A stretch of 64,000 nucleotides of DNA from Salinisphaera orenii subsp. orenii MK-B5 (GTDB taxonomy: Bacteria > Pseudomonadota > Gammaproteobacteria > Nevskiales > Salinisphaeraceae): NCBI RefSeq assembly GCF_003788635.1, contig NZ_AYKH01000042.1, positions 97,561-161,560 on the forward strand, in the 5' to 3' direction. The translations under genes and the position numbers were made by a program. The notes under the pieces are model-generated. The model ran no database searches and had not been told where the DNA came from. It worked only from the letters and a program-made list of their open reading frames with translations. Positions 33,977 through 44,639 of the stretch are shown here, piece by piece. Numbering within the stretch: position 1 is the stretch's first letter; each line of letters opens with the position of its first letter.

Positions 33977-34837
33977 TTAACGGTTCCTGTCCGAGACCAC
34001 TTTCGTAACGAAATCAGTAATGTCGTCGAGCTGGTTTCCGGCAAGACGCAGCGGCGCCGCAAGGGGTGCGATCAGCCCCACATGGGTGGTTTCGGGATAG
34101 ATTTTCAATCGGGCCTCGCCGCCCCGATCATTGACCCGGGACGCCATGTTTCGGCTGTTTTCCGGCGCCACGGTTCGGTCGGCGGCGCCGTGCATGAGCA
34201 GCATCGGCGGCGCCTCGCCGGTGACGAAATGGATCGGCTGGGTGCGTGCCCAGGCGGCCCGGGGCGCGAAGATCGCCTGTAGCACCGGATCTTCGATCGG
34301 CAGGAAATCGTAGGGTCCGGCCATGCCGACCAGCCCGGCCAGATCGCCCACCGACGCGCCGGCGGCCGCGAGATAGCGTCGGTCCGCGGCCAGCATCGCG
34401 GCGATGTGGGCGCCGGCGGAATGCCCCGCCACGAACAGATGACCGGGATCGCCGCCGTAATCGGCGGCATGCTCGAGCGCCCAGGCCACGGCCCGGGCGC
34501 CGTCCTCGACGAAGGCGGGGAAACGCGCCGGGGGGTAGAGCCGATAATCCGGCAGCACGGCAATGAACCCGCGCGAGGCCAGCGCCTGGCCGACGAAGCG
34601 ATAGCCCGCCTTGTCGCCGTCCTGCCAGCTGCCGCCGTAGAAGAACACCACCACGGGGGCGCCGGCTGCGAGCCGATCGGGCACATAGACATCCAGGCGC
34701 TGGCGGTCGCCGTCGGCGTAGGCGATGTCGGCGTGGCGGTCGTAGCCCCAGCGCGGGGTGAGCGCGTTGGCCCAGAACTGGCCGGAACAGGCCGCCAGCA
34801 GGCCCGAGACGAGACTCACGACGAGGGCGCGGGCCAT
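33977..34837 (-). CDS. Alpha/beta-hydrolase lipoprotein (esterase/lipase-like)
   Basis: Protein of 286 residues with a lipoprotein signal (VVSLVSGLLAACSG). Alpha/beta-hydrolase elements: VVVFFYGGSWQDGDK (oxyanion-hole HGG replaced by YGG), the nucleophile elbow AGHSAGAHIAAM with its Ser, MHGAADRTV carrying the Asp, and TTHVGLI the His. It resembles carboxylesterases of the HSL/BD-FAE kind. Start at 34837 keeps the lipobox; an in-frame upstream start at 34891 would bury it. Substrate unknown. Confidence 0.85.
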   Translation of the reverse strand: MARALVVSLVSGLLAACSGQFWANALTPRWGYDRHADIAYADGDRQRLDVYVPDRLAAGAPVVVFFYGGSWQDGDKAGYRFVGQALASRGFIAVLPDYRLYPPARFPAFVEDGARAVAWALEHAADYGGDPGHLFVAGHSAGAHIAAMLAADRRYLAAAGASVGDLAGLVGMAGPYDFLPIEDPVLQAIFAPRAAWARTQPIHFVTGEAPPMLLMHGAADRTVAPENSRNMASRVNDRGGEARLKIYPETTHVGLIAPLAAPLRLAGNQLDDITDFVTKVVSDRNR

Positions 34838-34999
34838 GGCCACGCTAGGCGTGCCCGGCGCATGTCCGGCCGCGCGGGATGCCGGCGGCACACGCCGACG
34901 CCGCCCACTGCCGGCGGCCGCGTCCCGCCGGCCAGCGGGCCGGGCGGACCGCCGCCGGGTGACGCGATTCGTCGCCAGTCGCCACCGTCGCCGGCGCGT

Positions 35000-36349
35000 T
35001 CAGGTCATGGTGACGAACTCTTCCGCACTCGTCGGATGAATCGCCACGGTATTGTCGAAATCGGCCTTGGTCGCGCCCATCTTCACGGCCACGGCGAAGC
35101 CCTGGAGCATCTCGTCGGCGCCGTCGCCGATGACATGGGCACCCACGATGCGCTCGTCGTCACCCACGCAGACGAGCTTCATGTCGCTGGGCACCTTGTG
35201 CTCGAGCACGCCGTGATAGAGCGCGACGTAGTGGCTGGTGTAGACCGTGACGGCCGCGTCGCCGTACTCGGCGCGCGCTTCGGTCTCGGAAAGGCCGACG
35301 CTGCCGATCGGCGGATGCGTGAACACCACCGTGGGGATGTTGTGATAATCCAGCCGCGAATCCGGCTTGCCGCCGAACAGGCGGTCGGCCAGCCGGCGGC
35401 CGGCCGCGATCGCCACCGGCGTGAGCTCGATCGCGCCGGTGACGTCGCCGAGCGCGTGCACGCCCGGCACGACGGTGTCCTGCCAGGCATCGACCGGAAC
35501 GGTGCCGTCGGCGTTGACCTCCAGGCCGATCCGCTCGAGGCCGATGGCATCGCTGTTGGCACGCCGGCCGATCGCCCAGATCAGGCGATCGAAGGGCGCC
35601 GAGGTGTCGCCGTCCTCGAAGCGCACCGCCACGCCCTCGCCGGCCTCGACGAGTTCGGCCGCCGAACGGTTCATCTGGACGTCGATCCCGGCCTCGCGCA
35701 TCCGCTCGATGAGCGTCTCGCCGAGCAGCGCGTCGAACTCCTTGAGCACGTGCTCGCGGCGCAGCAGCAGCGTCACCTCGCTGCCCAGACCGTTGAGCAC
35801 CCCGGCGAGTTCGCAGGCGATATAGCCGCTGCCGACGATCGCCACCCGCCGGGGCCGTTCGGTCCAGCTGAAGAAACCGTCGGAATCCGTGCCGAGGGCA
35901 GCGCCCGGGATCTCGGGCCACTGCGGCTTGCCGCCCGTGGCGATGAGCACATGGTCCGCGCTCAACTCGCGTTCGCCGACGGCGATGCGGCGCTCGTCGA
36001 CGAAGCGGGCCTCGCCTTCCACCACGATCACGCCGGCCTTGTCGAGGTTGCCGCCATAGATGCGATTCAGCCGGCGGATGTAAGTCTCGCGGTTGGCGAC
36101 CAGCCGCGCCCAGTCGTGCGTCGGCGGGGCGCCGGAAAAACCGTAGTCGGCGGCGTGCGCGGCGCGTTCGGCGAAATCCGCGGCATGCCACATGACCTTC
36201 TTCGGCACGCAGCCGATGTTCACGCAGGTGCCGCCGAGCCGGCCGCGCTCGACGAGGGCGACGCGCCGGCCGTGGGCCGCGGCCCGGCGCGCGGTCGCCA
36301 CGCCGCCGGAGCCGCCGCCGAGGACGACGAGATCGTAGTGTTCGCTCAT
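35000..36349 (-). CDS. gor: Glutathione reductase
   Basis: Flavoprotein disulfide reductase of 449 residues. FAD loop [14 protein letters not shown] (11-24), redox pair Cys42/Cys47 in [18 protein letters not shown] loop [17 protein letters not shown]-binding ALGDVTG and the C-terminal catalytic HPTSAEE are all present. The GCVPKK and VALYHG-like features fit glutathione reductase over mercuric or dihydrolipoyl enzymes. Start at 36349 has a weak ribosome site. The 162-bp gap to the divergent oligopeptidase gene holds their promoters; no clear OxyR site was seen. Confidence 0.94.
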   Translation of the reverse strand: MSEHYDLVVLGGGSGGVATARRAAAHGRRVALVERGRLGGTCVNIGCVPKKVMWHAADFAERAAHAADYGFSGAPPTHDWARLVANRETYIRRLNRIYGGNLDKAGVIVVEGEARFVDERRIAVGERELSADHVLIATGGKPQWPEIPGAALGTDSDGFFSWTERPRRVAIVGSGYIACELAGVLNGLGSEVTLLLRREHVLKEFDALLGETLIERMREAGIDVQMNRSAAELVEAGEGVAVRFEDGDTSAPFDRLIWAIGRRANSDAIGLERIGLEVNADGTVPVDAWQDTVVPGVHALGDVTGAIELTPVAIAAGRRLADRLFGGKPDSRLDYHNIPTVVFTHPPIGSVGLSETEARAEYGDAAVTVYTSHYVALYHGVLEHKVPSDMKLVCVGDDERIVGAHVIGDGADEMLQGFAVAVKMGATKADFDNTVAIHPTSAEEFVTMT

Positions 36350-36510
36350 GGCGTGTCCACAGAATGTCGGTGCCGGCATTGTAGAAGGCCCGGACGGGCG
36401 TGTCAGGGTCGGCAGCGCCGACCGCGCCGCCTCTTGGATTGGGCCCCGGCGGCCCGCATGATCGGGGCTATCGTGCGGCGCGCACGCCCATTTGCCAGGA
36501 CACCGACCCC

Positions 36511-38586
36511 ATGACCGACACCCGCGACAATCCCCTGCTGCGTCTGGTCGAGACCGACCAGCTGCCGGAATTCGACGCCATCGCCCCCGCGCACGCCGAG
36601 CCGGCCGTGGATGCGCTGATCGACGAGGCCCGTGCCGCGGTCGACCAGGCGATCGCGAAAGCGGCCGACACCGCACCGACCTGGGCGAACCTGATCGCCC
36701 CGGTCGATGCCGCCCAGGACCGGCTGGGGCGGGCATTCTCGCCGGTGTCGCATCTGCACTCGGTCATGGACTCGCCGGCATGGCGCGAGGCCTACCAGGC
36801 CTGCCTGCCGAAACTGACCGCCTTCTCCTCCGAGATCGGCCAGAACGGCGACCTGTTCGAGGCCGTGCAGCGCCTGCGCGACTCGGCCGAGTACGCGCGC
36901 CTCGACGCGGCGCAGCAGCGCGTGATCGACGACATGCTGCGCGATTTCCGCCTGGCCGGCGTGGCCCTGGACGACGACGCCAAGGCCCGCTATCGCGAGA
37001 TCGCCCAACGCCGCAGCGAACTGGCGACCACGTATCAGCAGAACCTGCTGGATGCGACCCAGGCCTGGCGTCGGCACATCACCGACGAAACCGAACTCGC
37101 CGGCCTGCCCGACTCCGCCCGCGCCCTGCTCGCGCAGAACGCGGCGAGCAAGGATCTCGACGGCTGGCTGGTGACGCTGGACGCGCCGAGCTTCATCGCC
37201 GTGCTCTCGCACGCCGCCGACCGCGGGCTGCGCGCCGAGGTCTACGAGGCCTTCTCGACCCGCGCCTCGGACGTGGGCCCGAACGGCGGCGAGTACGACA
37301 ACAGCGCGCTGATGGACGAGATCCTGGCGCTGCGCCACGAGGCCGCGGGCCTGCTGGGCTTTGCCAACTACGCCGAACAGTCGCTGGCCACCAAGATGGC
37401 CGACAGCCCCGACCAGATCGAGCGATTCCTGCTGGATCTCGCCGAGCGCACCCGCGACACCGCCCGCAGCGAACTCGACGCCCTGCGCACGCTGGCCCGC
37501 GCCGACGGCATCGACACGCTCGAGGCCTGGGACGTGCCCTATTACGCGGAACGCCTCAAGGAGCAGCGCTACGACTTCTCCGACGAGGATCTGCGGCCCT
37601 ATTTCCCCGCGCCGGCGGTCGTCGACGGCCTGTTTCGGGTGGTCGAGCGGCTCTACGACGTGCGCATCCGTCAGCGTCACGATGTGCGCACCTGGCACGA
37701 CGACGTCACCGTCTACGAGATCCGTGACGCCGACGGCGCGCCGCGGGGGGTGTTCTATCTCGACCCATACGCCCGCGAGGGCAAGCGCGGCGGGGCCTGG
37801 ATGGACGGCTTCCAGAATCGGCGCGTGCACGCCGACGGCATCCAGCTGCCGGTGGCGTTTCTCACCTGCAACTTCTCGCCGCCGATCGGTGACGCCCCGG
37901 CGCTGCTCACCCACGACGAGGTCACCACGCTGTTCCACGAGTTCGGCCACGGTCTGCACCACATGCTCACGCGGGTGGACTACGCGCCCGTCGCCGGCAT
38001 CGCCGGGGTGGAATGGGACGCGGTGGAACTGCCCAGCCAGTTCATGGAGAACTGGTGCTGGGCGCGCGAGTCGCTGGACCTGTTCGCGGCCCACCACGAG
38101 ACCGGCGCACCGCTGCCGGCGGATCTGTTCGACAAGCTGGCCGCCTCGCGCAACCACATGGCCGGCTGGCAGATGCTGCGCCAGGTGGAGTTCTCGCTGT
38201 TCGACCTGCGCCTGCATCGCGACTACGACCCGGGCCGCGGCGCGCGGGTGCTGGAGACGCTCGACGCAGTGCGCGCCGAGGTGGCGGTGATGACGCCGCC
38301 GTCGTTCAACCGCTTCCCGCACAGCTTCATGCACATCTTCGCGGGTGGCTACGCCGCCGGCTACTACAGCTACAAATGGGCCGAAGTCCTCTCCGCCGAC
38401 GCCTTCTCGGCGTTCGAGGAGACCACGCTGTTCGACACCACCACCGGGCGGCGTTTTCTCACCGAAGTGCTGGAGCGGGGCGCCACCCGGGACGCGATCG
38501 ACAACTTCATCGCCTTCCGCGGCCGCGAGCCGTCGATCGACGCGCTGCTGCGCCACAGCGGCCTGGACGAACCGCGCGCCGCCTAG
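36511..38586 (+). CDS. prlC: Oligopeptidase A (M3 metallopeptidase)
   Basis: Zinc metallopeptidase of 691 residues, the usual length of oligopeptidase A. Zinc motif [11 protein letters not shown] (His near 475) with Glu downstream, plus [17 protein letters not shown] and [16 protein letters not shown] near the C-terminus. It degrades short peptides, including signal-peptide fragments, in the cytosol. ATG at 36511 fits the family start; the frame is open for 37 codons further upstream. A very long open frame on the opposite strand is a GC-driven shadow. Confidence 0.96.
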   Translation: MTDTRDNPLLRLVETDQLPEFDAIAPAHAEPAVDALIDEARAAVDQAIAKAADTAPTWANLIAPVDAAQDRLGRAFSPVSHLHSVMDSPAWREAYQACLPKLTAFSSEIGQNGDLFEAVQRLRDSAEYARLDAAQQRVIDDMLRDFRLAGVALDDDAKARYREIAQRRSELATTYQQNLLDATQAWRRHITDETELAGLPDSARALLAQNAASKDLDGWLVTLDAPSFIAVLSHAADRGLRAEVYEAFSTRASDVGPNGGEYDNSALMDEILALRHEAAGLLGFANYAEQSLATKMADSPDQIERFLLDLAERTRDTARSELDALRTLARADGIDTLEAWDVPYYAERLKEQRYDFSDEDLRPYFPAPAVVDGLFRVVERLYDVRIRQRHDVRTWHDDVTVYEIRDADGAPRGVFYLDPYAREGKRGGAWMDGFQNRRVHADGIQLPVAFLTCNFSPPIGDAPALLTHDEVTTLFHEFGHGLHHMLTRVDYAPVAGIAGVEWDAVELPSQFMENWCWARESLDLFAAHHETGAPLPADLFDKLAASRNHMAGWQMLRQVEFSLFDLRLHRDYDPGRGARVLETLDAVRAEVAVMTPPSFNRFPHSFMHIFAGGYAAGYYSYKWAEVLSADAFSAFEETTLFDTTTGRRFLTEVLERGATRDAIDNFIAFRGREPSIDALLRHSGLDEPRAA

Positions 38587-38631
38587 GTGTCCAGCGCTCC
38601 GGTATCGGACCCCTTGCCGAATGAATCGGCA

Positions 38632-41600
38632 TCAGAGCCGGGCGCCGGTGCGCCCGGCTGCAGCGCATCCAGCAGGGGGCAGCGGGCGGGCGTAGTGAAA
38701 GCCCTGGGCGTAGTCGATCTTCAGGGCGCGCACGACGTCCATGATGGCCGCGCTCTCCACACACTCGGCGATCGTCTGCTTGCCCATCAGATGGGCGATG
38801 CCGTTGATCGCCTCGACCATGGCCCGTACGGAGCGATCATCGCGCATGTCGCGTATGAAGCTGCCGTCGATCTTGATGTAGTCGACCGGCAGCACGCGCA
38901 GATAATGGAACGACGAGAGACCGACGCCGAAATCGTCGAGTGCGAAGCTGCACCCGAAACCGTGCAGTGCATCGATGAAGTGCTGAGCCTGGCTCAGGTT
39001 CGAGATCACCGACGTTTCGGTGATCTCGAAGCACAGTTTCGTCGGATCGACGCCGGAGGCGCGAATCGACTCGATGGTGGTCTCTGCGCAGCCCGGATGG
39101 GCGAGTGAGGTGCCGGAGAGATTGATCGACACCCACGCGACGCCGTCCAGTAACGCGACGTTCGCCGCCAGGCACTCCAGCGTCTTGCGCAGCACGGCCA
39201 GGTCGAGCTCCCGGATCAACCCATAGCGCAGGGCCGCCTGCATGAAACGGTCCGGCTCGATCAGCTCGTCCTCCGCGCCACGCATGCGCACGAGCGTTTC
39301 GTAGCCACGCACGCTGTCATCGGCCACCGCGCAGATCGACTGGGCGTACATCTCGATGCGGTCGTCCCGGAGGGCGCTGCGTAGACGGTTGGCCCAGTTC
39401 ATATCGATCCGCCGACGCCTGACCACGGCGTCGTTCTCACCATAGCGCTGCAGCGTGCCCGGGCCCACATCCTTGGCCGCGAAACAGGCCGCATCGGCCG
39501 CCTGCAGCACGGTCGCCGTCTGGCCGGTGGTCGCGTCGATCGCCACCGCGCCGATACAGGCCCCGACGCGCAGACGATAGCCGTGCCACAGGAACTCCTG
39601 AGCATCGATCGCTTCAATCAGGCCGTTGGCAATTCGCTCGGCATCCTCGATCGAGCAGTGGTCGAGTAGCAGAGCGAACTCATCGCCGCCGAGCCGGCCG
39701 AGCAGGTCCTGCTGGCGGATCGTCTCCAGCATGCGGGACGTCAGCTGGCGCAGCAGTTCGTCGCCGGCGTGGTGGCCGTAGGTGTCGTTGACCACCTTGA
39801 AGTTGTCCAGATCGATATAGCACAGGGCATGCACTTCGCCGCGTTCGCGCGCATTGTCGACCGCGCGCCCGAGTAGACGTTCGAATTCGCGCCGATTGAT
39901 CAGACCGGTCAGCGCATCGTGCGTGGCGTGGTAATAGACCTCCTCGCTGAGCCGCTTCTGCTCGGATATATCCTCGCAGGCGATGACAATGATCGGATTG
40001 TCATCGGCGTCCCGGGCCTGCCGGGCGTTGGCCCGGACCCACAGCATGCTGCCATCGGCGCACTCGAGCCGCGTCTCCCAGCGCTGGGGCTCGCCGGCAT
40101 TGTCGCGACAGCGCTGCAGCTCGCTAGCGAGGGCGCGTGTATCCGTGTGCAGATCGGCAAATGGCCGCCCCACGACCGCCTCGTCGCCATAGCCCAACTG
40201 CCGAGCGCCGAAGCGATTGATCGAGATGATCCGATCGTGCCGGTCCAGGCTCAGATACATCAACGGATTGTCGTCGTAGAGTCCACGAAAGCGCGCCTCG
40301 GTGGCCCGCAGCGCCTGTTCCGTGGCCTTGATCGCGGTGATTTCCGACAGCGTAAGCACGACCCCATCGATACGATCGTCCACCGTGCGATACGGCAGCA
40401 TCCGCCGGATGAACCAGCGGCCTTCGCCGGTCTGTTCCTCGCTCTCGACGGTCGTCAGCGTGTCCAGCACCCGGCGCACGTCCGCCGCCAGGTCCAACGG
40501 CGCACTGAGACGGTTCGAGATATCGTCCACCGGGCGTCCGATGTCGTTGTCGATCAGGTTGAAGAGCGCGGTCGCTGCCGGAGTGAAGCGTTTGATCCGG
40601 CCCTGCTTGTCCAGAAAGATCGTTGCGATATCGGTACTGCTCAGCAGATTGACGAGGTCGTTGTTGGCCAGCTCGACCTCTTCGACCTTCTGCTGCAACT
40701 CGGCATTGACCGTATTGAGCTCCTCGTTGAGCGACTGCAACTCCTCCTTCGAGGATTCCAGTTCCTCATTCGCGGACTGGAGCTCCTCGTTCATCGACAA
40801 CGATTCTTCGTTGGCGGCCTTGAGCTCCTCGTTGGCCCCTTCCATCTCCTCCGTCGAGGCCTGCAATTCCTCCTGCGTCGAACGCAGTTCATGCTCCAGC
40901 TGTGCGACCAGCTCGGCATCGCCGCCGTCGTTCGAGACCCTGTCCGGCGCCTCCGTCGAAGGGGCCTTGTCCGCATCGCACATACTGATCAGCACATAGG
41001 GCTCGTCGAGGCCCGCCGGCGTGAACCGGCGCGCGACGATCCTGACCTCCCGGTATTGCTGATCGCGCAACATGCGCGCCTGATCCTCGACCCGCGCGGG
41101 CCCACCATCCAATACCGTCTTCACGGCAGCACGCAGCTTGTTGCGCAGTCCGCGCCGCGCCAGCGTCAGCAGGTGGGTGGTCGGCTCGCCCATGGGAAAA
41201 TCGAGGAACTCGCCCACCGAGCCGTGCATGTATAGCGTTTCGAACCGGGCCGTGACCACAACACTGGCCGGTGCATAGTCGCTGAGCAGCAAGCGCTGTG
41301 TGGCCTCGACGATCCGCCGCTGCGGCCTCGTTTCCGGCTGTGCGGGCGCGTGGACCACGGGCGCACTACGCTCGGCGGGCGCCGGCGTGGTCAGATCGAA
41401 CCCGCCCAGACCGCGGGTATCGCCCTCCATGCGTCGATAGAGCCGCCACTTGCGCGATATGACCGAGAAGAGATCGTAGTGCTTGCCGATGTATTCGGAA
41501 TTGCCTAGGAAAAGCGCTCCCTGCGGCCGCAGGGCGTAATGAAACAGGCGAATGACGCGCTTCTGAATCTCCTGATCCAGATAGATCAGCAGGTTGCGAC

Positions 41601-42903
41601 AGCAGATCAGGTCGATGCGCGAGAACGGCGGATCCGAAATCAGGTTCTGGACCGCAAAGACCGTGACCTCGCGAATGCTCTTGTCAATCCTGAAACCGTG
41701 GTCGATACGCGTGAACCATCGTTCCAGCCGCTCGGGTGACACGTCCTCCGCGATCGTTTCGGGAAAGACGCCGCTGCGGGCCTGTTCGAGTGCGCGGGCG
41801 TCGATATCGGTCGCGAACAGCTGCAGACGCTGCCGGCTGCCGGCCGCCTCGATCGCCTCGTACAGCACAATGGCTATCGAGTAGGCTTCTTCGCCCGTGG
41901 CGCAACCCGGCACCCACACCCGGATCGGATCAGGGCTATCCCGCTGACCCACCAGTGCGGGCAGCACCTGCGCTTCGAGCGCCTCGAAACCCGCCGGGTC
42001 GCGAAAGAAGCCGGTGACCCCGATCAGCAGGTCGGCGAACAGGCGATCCAGTTCCTGCGGATCCTCCGACAGCATCTTCAGATAGGCGTCCGATGTCGAT
42101 ACCTGGCACACGCCCATGCGCCGCTCGACCCGCCGCGAGAGCGTGCCGGCCTTGTAGTGACGGAAATCGTGGCCGTGGCGACGTCGCACCGTATCGAGAA
42201 TCGCGTCCAGCGTTTCCGAGGGCGCATCCGCCACGTCGGAATCGGCCGACAGCGGCCCGCCGCCATCGACGTAGGCGTGACGAACGTAACGCCGCAACTC
42301 GGTCGGCATCTGCTCGACGGGCAATACATAGTCGGCCATGCCGGTATCGATCGCGCTGCGCGGCATGCTGTCGAACTGGGCCGTCTCGGGCGACTGCACG
42401 ATGGTCAGTCCGCCATGGGCCTTGATCGCACGGATACCTTCGCTGCCATCACTACCGCTGCCGGAAAGCACGATACCCACCGCTTTCGGGCCCTGATCGG
42501 CGGCCAGGGCACGAAAGAAGCGATAGATCGTGGTCGGAATGCCGTGGCGCGCCGCCATGGGCATCGGTTGCAACCTGCCATCACGGATATCCAGATGCCG
42601 GTTCGGCGCGATGACGTAGACATGATCGGCCTGCACGGCAACCGGCGCGTCCACGATGCGCACCGGCATTAGGGTGACCTTGGCGAGCAGCTCCGACAAC
42701 TGGCTATGGTGATCCGGCGCCAGATGCGACACGACCACGAAGGCCATACCGCTGTCGTCGCCCATCGCGGTGAAGAACGCCTGGAAGGCCTCTAGACCGC
42801 CTGCACTCGCCCCGAGGCCGACAATGGCTGCGGGCGAGCCACGCTCGTGTTCATTAAACGAACGCGCGTCATGACCCGGTTCGGGCTCGGGATTGCTGTT
42901 CAT
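38632..42903 (-). CDS. CheB-CheR-PAS-GGDEF-EAL hybrid signalling protein
   Basis: Single polypeptide of 1423 residues. From the N-terminus: CheB methylesterase (about 24-205; Ser33 in GASAGGLEAF, SHLAPDHH, SGSGSDGSEG), CheR helical and methyltransferase domains (about 215-485; VPGCATGEEAYS), a glutamate-rich coiled coil (about 660-740; repeated EEL), two PAS domains (about 740-990), GGDEF (about 1010-1160; RLGGDEF near 1070, with RQQD five residues earlier as an allosteric I-site) and EAL (about 1180-1420; YETLVRM in place of EAL, DDFGVGLSS, IKIDGSF). CheB, cyclase and phosphodiesterase key residues look intact. No receiver domain and no chemoreceptor gene nearby. Start follows GAGGCGAA. Confidence 0.95.
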   Translation of the reverse strand: MNSNPEPEPGHDARSFNEHERGSPAAIVGLGASAGGLEAFQAFFTAMGDDSGMAFVVVSHLAPDHHSQLSELLAKVTLMPVRIVDAPVAVQADHVYVIAPNRHLDIRDGRLQPMPMAARHGIPTTIYRFFRALAADQGPKAVGIVLSGSGSDGSEGIRAIKAHGGLTIVQSPETAQFDSMPRSAIDTGMADYVLPVEQMPTELRRYVRHAYVDGGGPLSADSDVADAPSETLDAILDTVRRRHGHDFRHYKAGTLSRRVERRMGVCQVSTSDAYLKMLSEDPQELDRLFADLLIGVTGFFRDPAGFEALEAQVLPALVGQRDSPDPIRVWVPGCATGEEAYSIAIVLYEAIEAAGSRQRLQLFATDIDARALEQARSGVFPETIAEDVSPERLERWFTRIDHGFRIDKSIREVTVFAVQNLISDPPFSRIDLICCRNLLIYLDQEIQKRVIRLFHYALRPQGALFLGNSEYIGKHYDLFSVISRKWRLYRRMEGDTRGLGGFDLTTPAPAERSAPVVHAPAQPETRPQRRIVEATQRLLLSDYAPASVVVTARFETLYMHGSVGEFLDFPMGEPTTHLLTLARRGLRNKLRAAVKTVLDGGPARVEDQARMLRDQQYREVRIVARRFTPAGLDEPYVLISMCDADKAPSTEAPDRVSNDGGDAELVAQLEHELRSTQEELQASTEEMEGANEELKAANEESLSMNEELQSANEELESSKEELQSLNEELNTVNAELQQKVEEVELANNDLVNLLSSTDIATIFLDKQGRIKRFTPAATALFNLIDNDIGRPVDDISNRLSAPLDLAADVRRVLDTLTTVESEEQTGEGRWFIRRMLPYRTVDDRIDGVVLTLSEITAIKATEQALRATEARFRGLYDDNPLMYLSLDRHDRIISINRFGARQLGYGDEAVVGRPFADLHTDTRALASELQRCRDNAGEPQRWETRLECADGSMLWVRANARQARDADDNPIIVIACEDISEQKRLSEEVYYHATHDALTGLINRREFERLLGRAVDNARERGEVHALCYIDLDNFKVVNDTYGHHAGDELLRQLTSRMLETIRQQDLLGRLGGDEFALLLDHCSIEDAERIANGLIEAIDAQEFLWHGYRLRVGACIGAVAIDATTGQTATVLQAADAACFAAKDVGPGTLQRYGENDAVVRRRRIDMNWANRLRSALRDDRIEMYAQSICAVADDSVRGYETLVRMRGAEDELIEPDRFMQAALRYGLIRELDLAVLRKTLECLAANVALLDGVAWVSINLSGTSLAHPGCAETTIESIRASGVDPTKLCFEITETSVISNLSQAQHFIDALHGFGCSFALDDFGVGLSSFHYLRVLPVDYIKIDGSFIRDMRDDRSVRAMVEAINGIAHLMGKQTIAECVESAAIMDVVRALKIDYAQGFHYARPLPPAGCAAAGRTGARL
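38636..38659. terminator. Hairpin at convergent gene ends
   Basis: AGCCGGGCGC and GCGCCCGGCT pair as a 10-bp stem around a 4-base loop, just inside the 3' end of the CheB-CheR hybrid gene and 50 bp beyond the oligopeptidase stop. No T-tract; it may act on the plus-strand transcript. Confidence 0.4.
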
Positions 42904-43482
42904 TTCGCCTCGGCCTCTGCGACGTGCCCCGCCGCGCGTTCGCTCTGCCCCGGAATAACGCATCTGCAGCGCGGACGCCGCGGATTACGGCCCCCCCCTT
43001 GCGAGCATTCGAGCCGCTCGGCCCAATCCCGCCGAATGTGCGCACGTATTGCCCCTCGACGCGCCGGCGCGTGCCGCCGCCATCGTGGTAGTTGACACAT
43101 GAGCACGATATTGCATCGATCATCGGCTTTTCAGACTGGACTATGCAAGTAATGACGTCCAACCCCACGACGACACCGAACGGCCGGCCGCAATCCGTGT
43201 CGTTCTTGCCGACCGTGCCGGGGCCCGGACGCCTTGATGCCGCAGTACGATCGTCACCGCGGCACCGCCTACTGTCCAACCCGTCTGGCCGCGGCAGGCA
43301 AGACGTTTGGGTGGCGGATCGTCGCGACCGAGCGTCACGGCGGCGATTACAATGGGGCCGGCTACCGGCTCGAACAGAACCCGATACATCGCGTGCGCCC
43401 GCGGGGAGGCACGGTCTCGAACCGCACTCCGCCCTGCCGCCCCCCGCACGGATCACGCACTGTCGTACGCAAGGAATCCCCG
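42904..43482. other. Divergent gap without a gene
   Basis: 579 bp between the hybrid signalling gene and xthA. Frames here lack ribosome sites and family resemblance. TTGACA occurs at 43092-43097 but no matching -10 was found at 16-18 bp. An A/T-richer patch at 43100-43155 is the most promoter-like part. Confidence 0.5.
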
Positions 43483-44256
43483 ATGCAGATCGCGACCTGG
43501 AACGTCAATTCGCTCAACGTCCGCCAGGAGCACGTCCTCGCCTGGCTGGAGAACAATCCGGTCGACGTGCTCGCACTCCAGGAAACCAAGCTCACCGACG
43601 ATCGGTTTCCGAGCGCGGCCTTCGCCGAGGCCGGCTACCACAGCGTGTTCACCGGCCAGAAGACCTACAACGGCGTGGCCCTGCTCTCGCGAGACGCACC
43701 TACGGATGTCGAATTCGCCCTGCCGGGGCTGGTCGACGAACACAAGCGCGTGATCGCGGCCACCGTGGCCGGCGTACGCGTGATCGGCGTCTACTGCCCC
43801 AACGGCGCGGCGCTGGATTCACCCAAGTTCGACTACAAGCTCGACTGGTTCGCTGCCCTGGCCGAATGGGTGGCGGCCGAAGCCGCGGTCCACGACCGGC
43901 TGGTGCTCACCGGCGATTTCAACGTCGCCCCGCGCCCCGAGGACACCCACGACCCCGACAAATGGGAAGGCCGCATCCTCTGCTCGCCGCCCGAGCGCGC
44001 GGCCCTGGAGAAACTGCTCGACACCGGTCTGACCGACTGCTGGCGCCTGTTCGAAGAGCGCGAGGGCCGGCACCGCTTCACCTGGTGGGATTACCGCAAC
44101 GGCGGCTGGGCCCGCAACGCCGGCCTGCGCATCGACCACGTGCTGGCCTCGCCGGCACTGGCCTCCGCCTGTCGCGACTGCCGGGCGCATGTGGGCGAGC
44201 GCGGGCGCAAGCGTCCCTCCGACCATGTCCCCGTGGTCGCCGAATTCGAACTCTAG
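43483..44256 (+). CDS. xthA: Exodeoxyribonuclease III
   Basis: Protein of 257 residues of the exonuclease III/AP endonuclease family. MQIATWNVNSLNVR, LQETKL (metal-binding Glu), YNGVALLSR, LTGDFNVAP (Asp/Asn) and SDHVPVVAEFEL (catalytic His) are in the expected order. It cuts abasic sites and removes 3' blocking groups in base-excision repair. AAGGAA is 7-12 bases before the chosen ATG; the open frame upstream has no similarity. Confidence 0.96.
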   Translation: MQIATWNVNSLNVRQEHVLAWLENNPVDVLALQETKLTDDRFPSAAFAEAGYHSVFTGQKTYNGVALLSRDAPTDVEFALPGLVDEHKRVIAATVAGVRVIGVYCPNGAALDSPKFDYKLDWFAALAEWVAAEAAVHDRLVLTGDFNVAPRPEDTHDPDKWEGRILCSPPERAALEKLLDTGLTDCWRLFEEREGRHRFTWWDYRNGGWARNAGLRIDHVLASPALASACRDCRAHVGERGRKRPSDHVPVVAEFEL

Positions 44257-44639
44257 GCGCGCTCGAGGGCCGTCGCTCATCCGGCAAATGCTGCTCGCAC
44301 GGACTGTCCCCGCTCCTGTCGGCCGCGGGCACTGCAGGCGCCGGGCGCCCCGGCGTGCCGCCGGAGCGCCGTCCAAGACGCAAAAGCTCATCGGAAGGGG
44401 ATACGCACCGTCGGGACGACAGCAGGCGTGCGGGCCGCGCGCATCCGCAGGCGCGGCCGGCGTGTAGACTGCGACGCCGCGGGCACCGGCGGCCACCGCA
44501 TCACCGGGCGTCGGCACCACGAAGACCACACCGCCTGAGCGCCGCCGCGCGGTATCCGGGCTAAAGTTACACCGCTACAACCGCTGCCGGTCAGCGTTCC
44601 GCCCACCGGCTGAAGTCCGCATTTCGTTCTGGAGACCGA
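44257..44639. other. Intergenic gap, nothing recognised
   Basis: 383 bp between xthA and the EamA transporter gene. No ribosome-site-led frame, palindrome longer than 8 bases or T-tract terminator was found. Confidence 0.5.

Noticed and set aside
36403..38556. 717-codon open frame antisense to prlC
   Set aside because: It mirrors the strongly conserved oligopeptidase; the antisense product is Val/Gly/Arg-rich without family features. Long antisense frames are usual in GC-rich genes.
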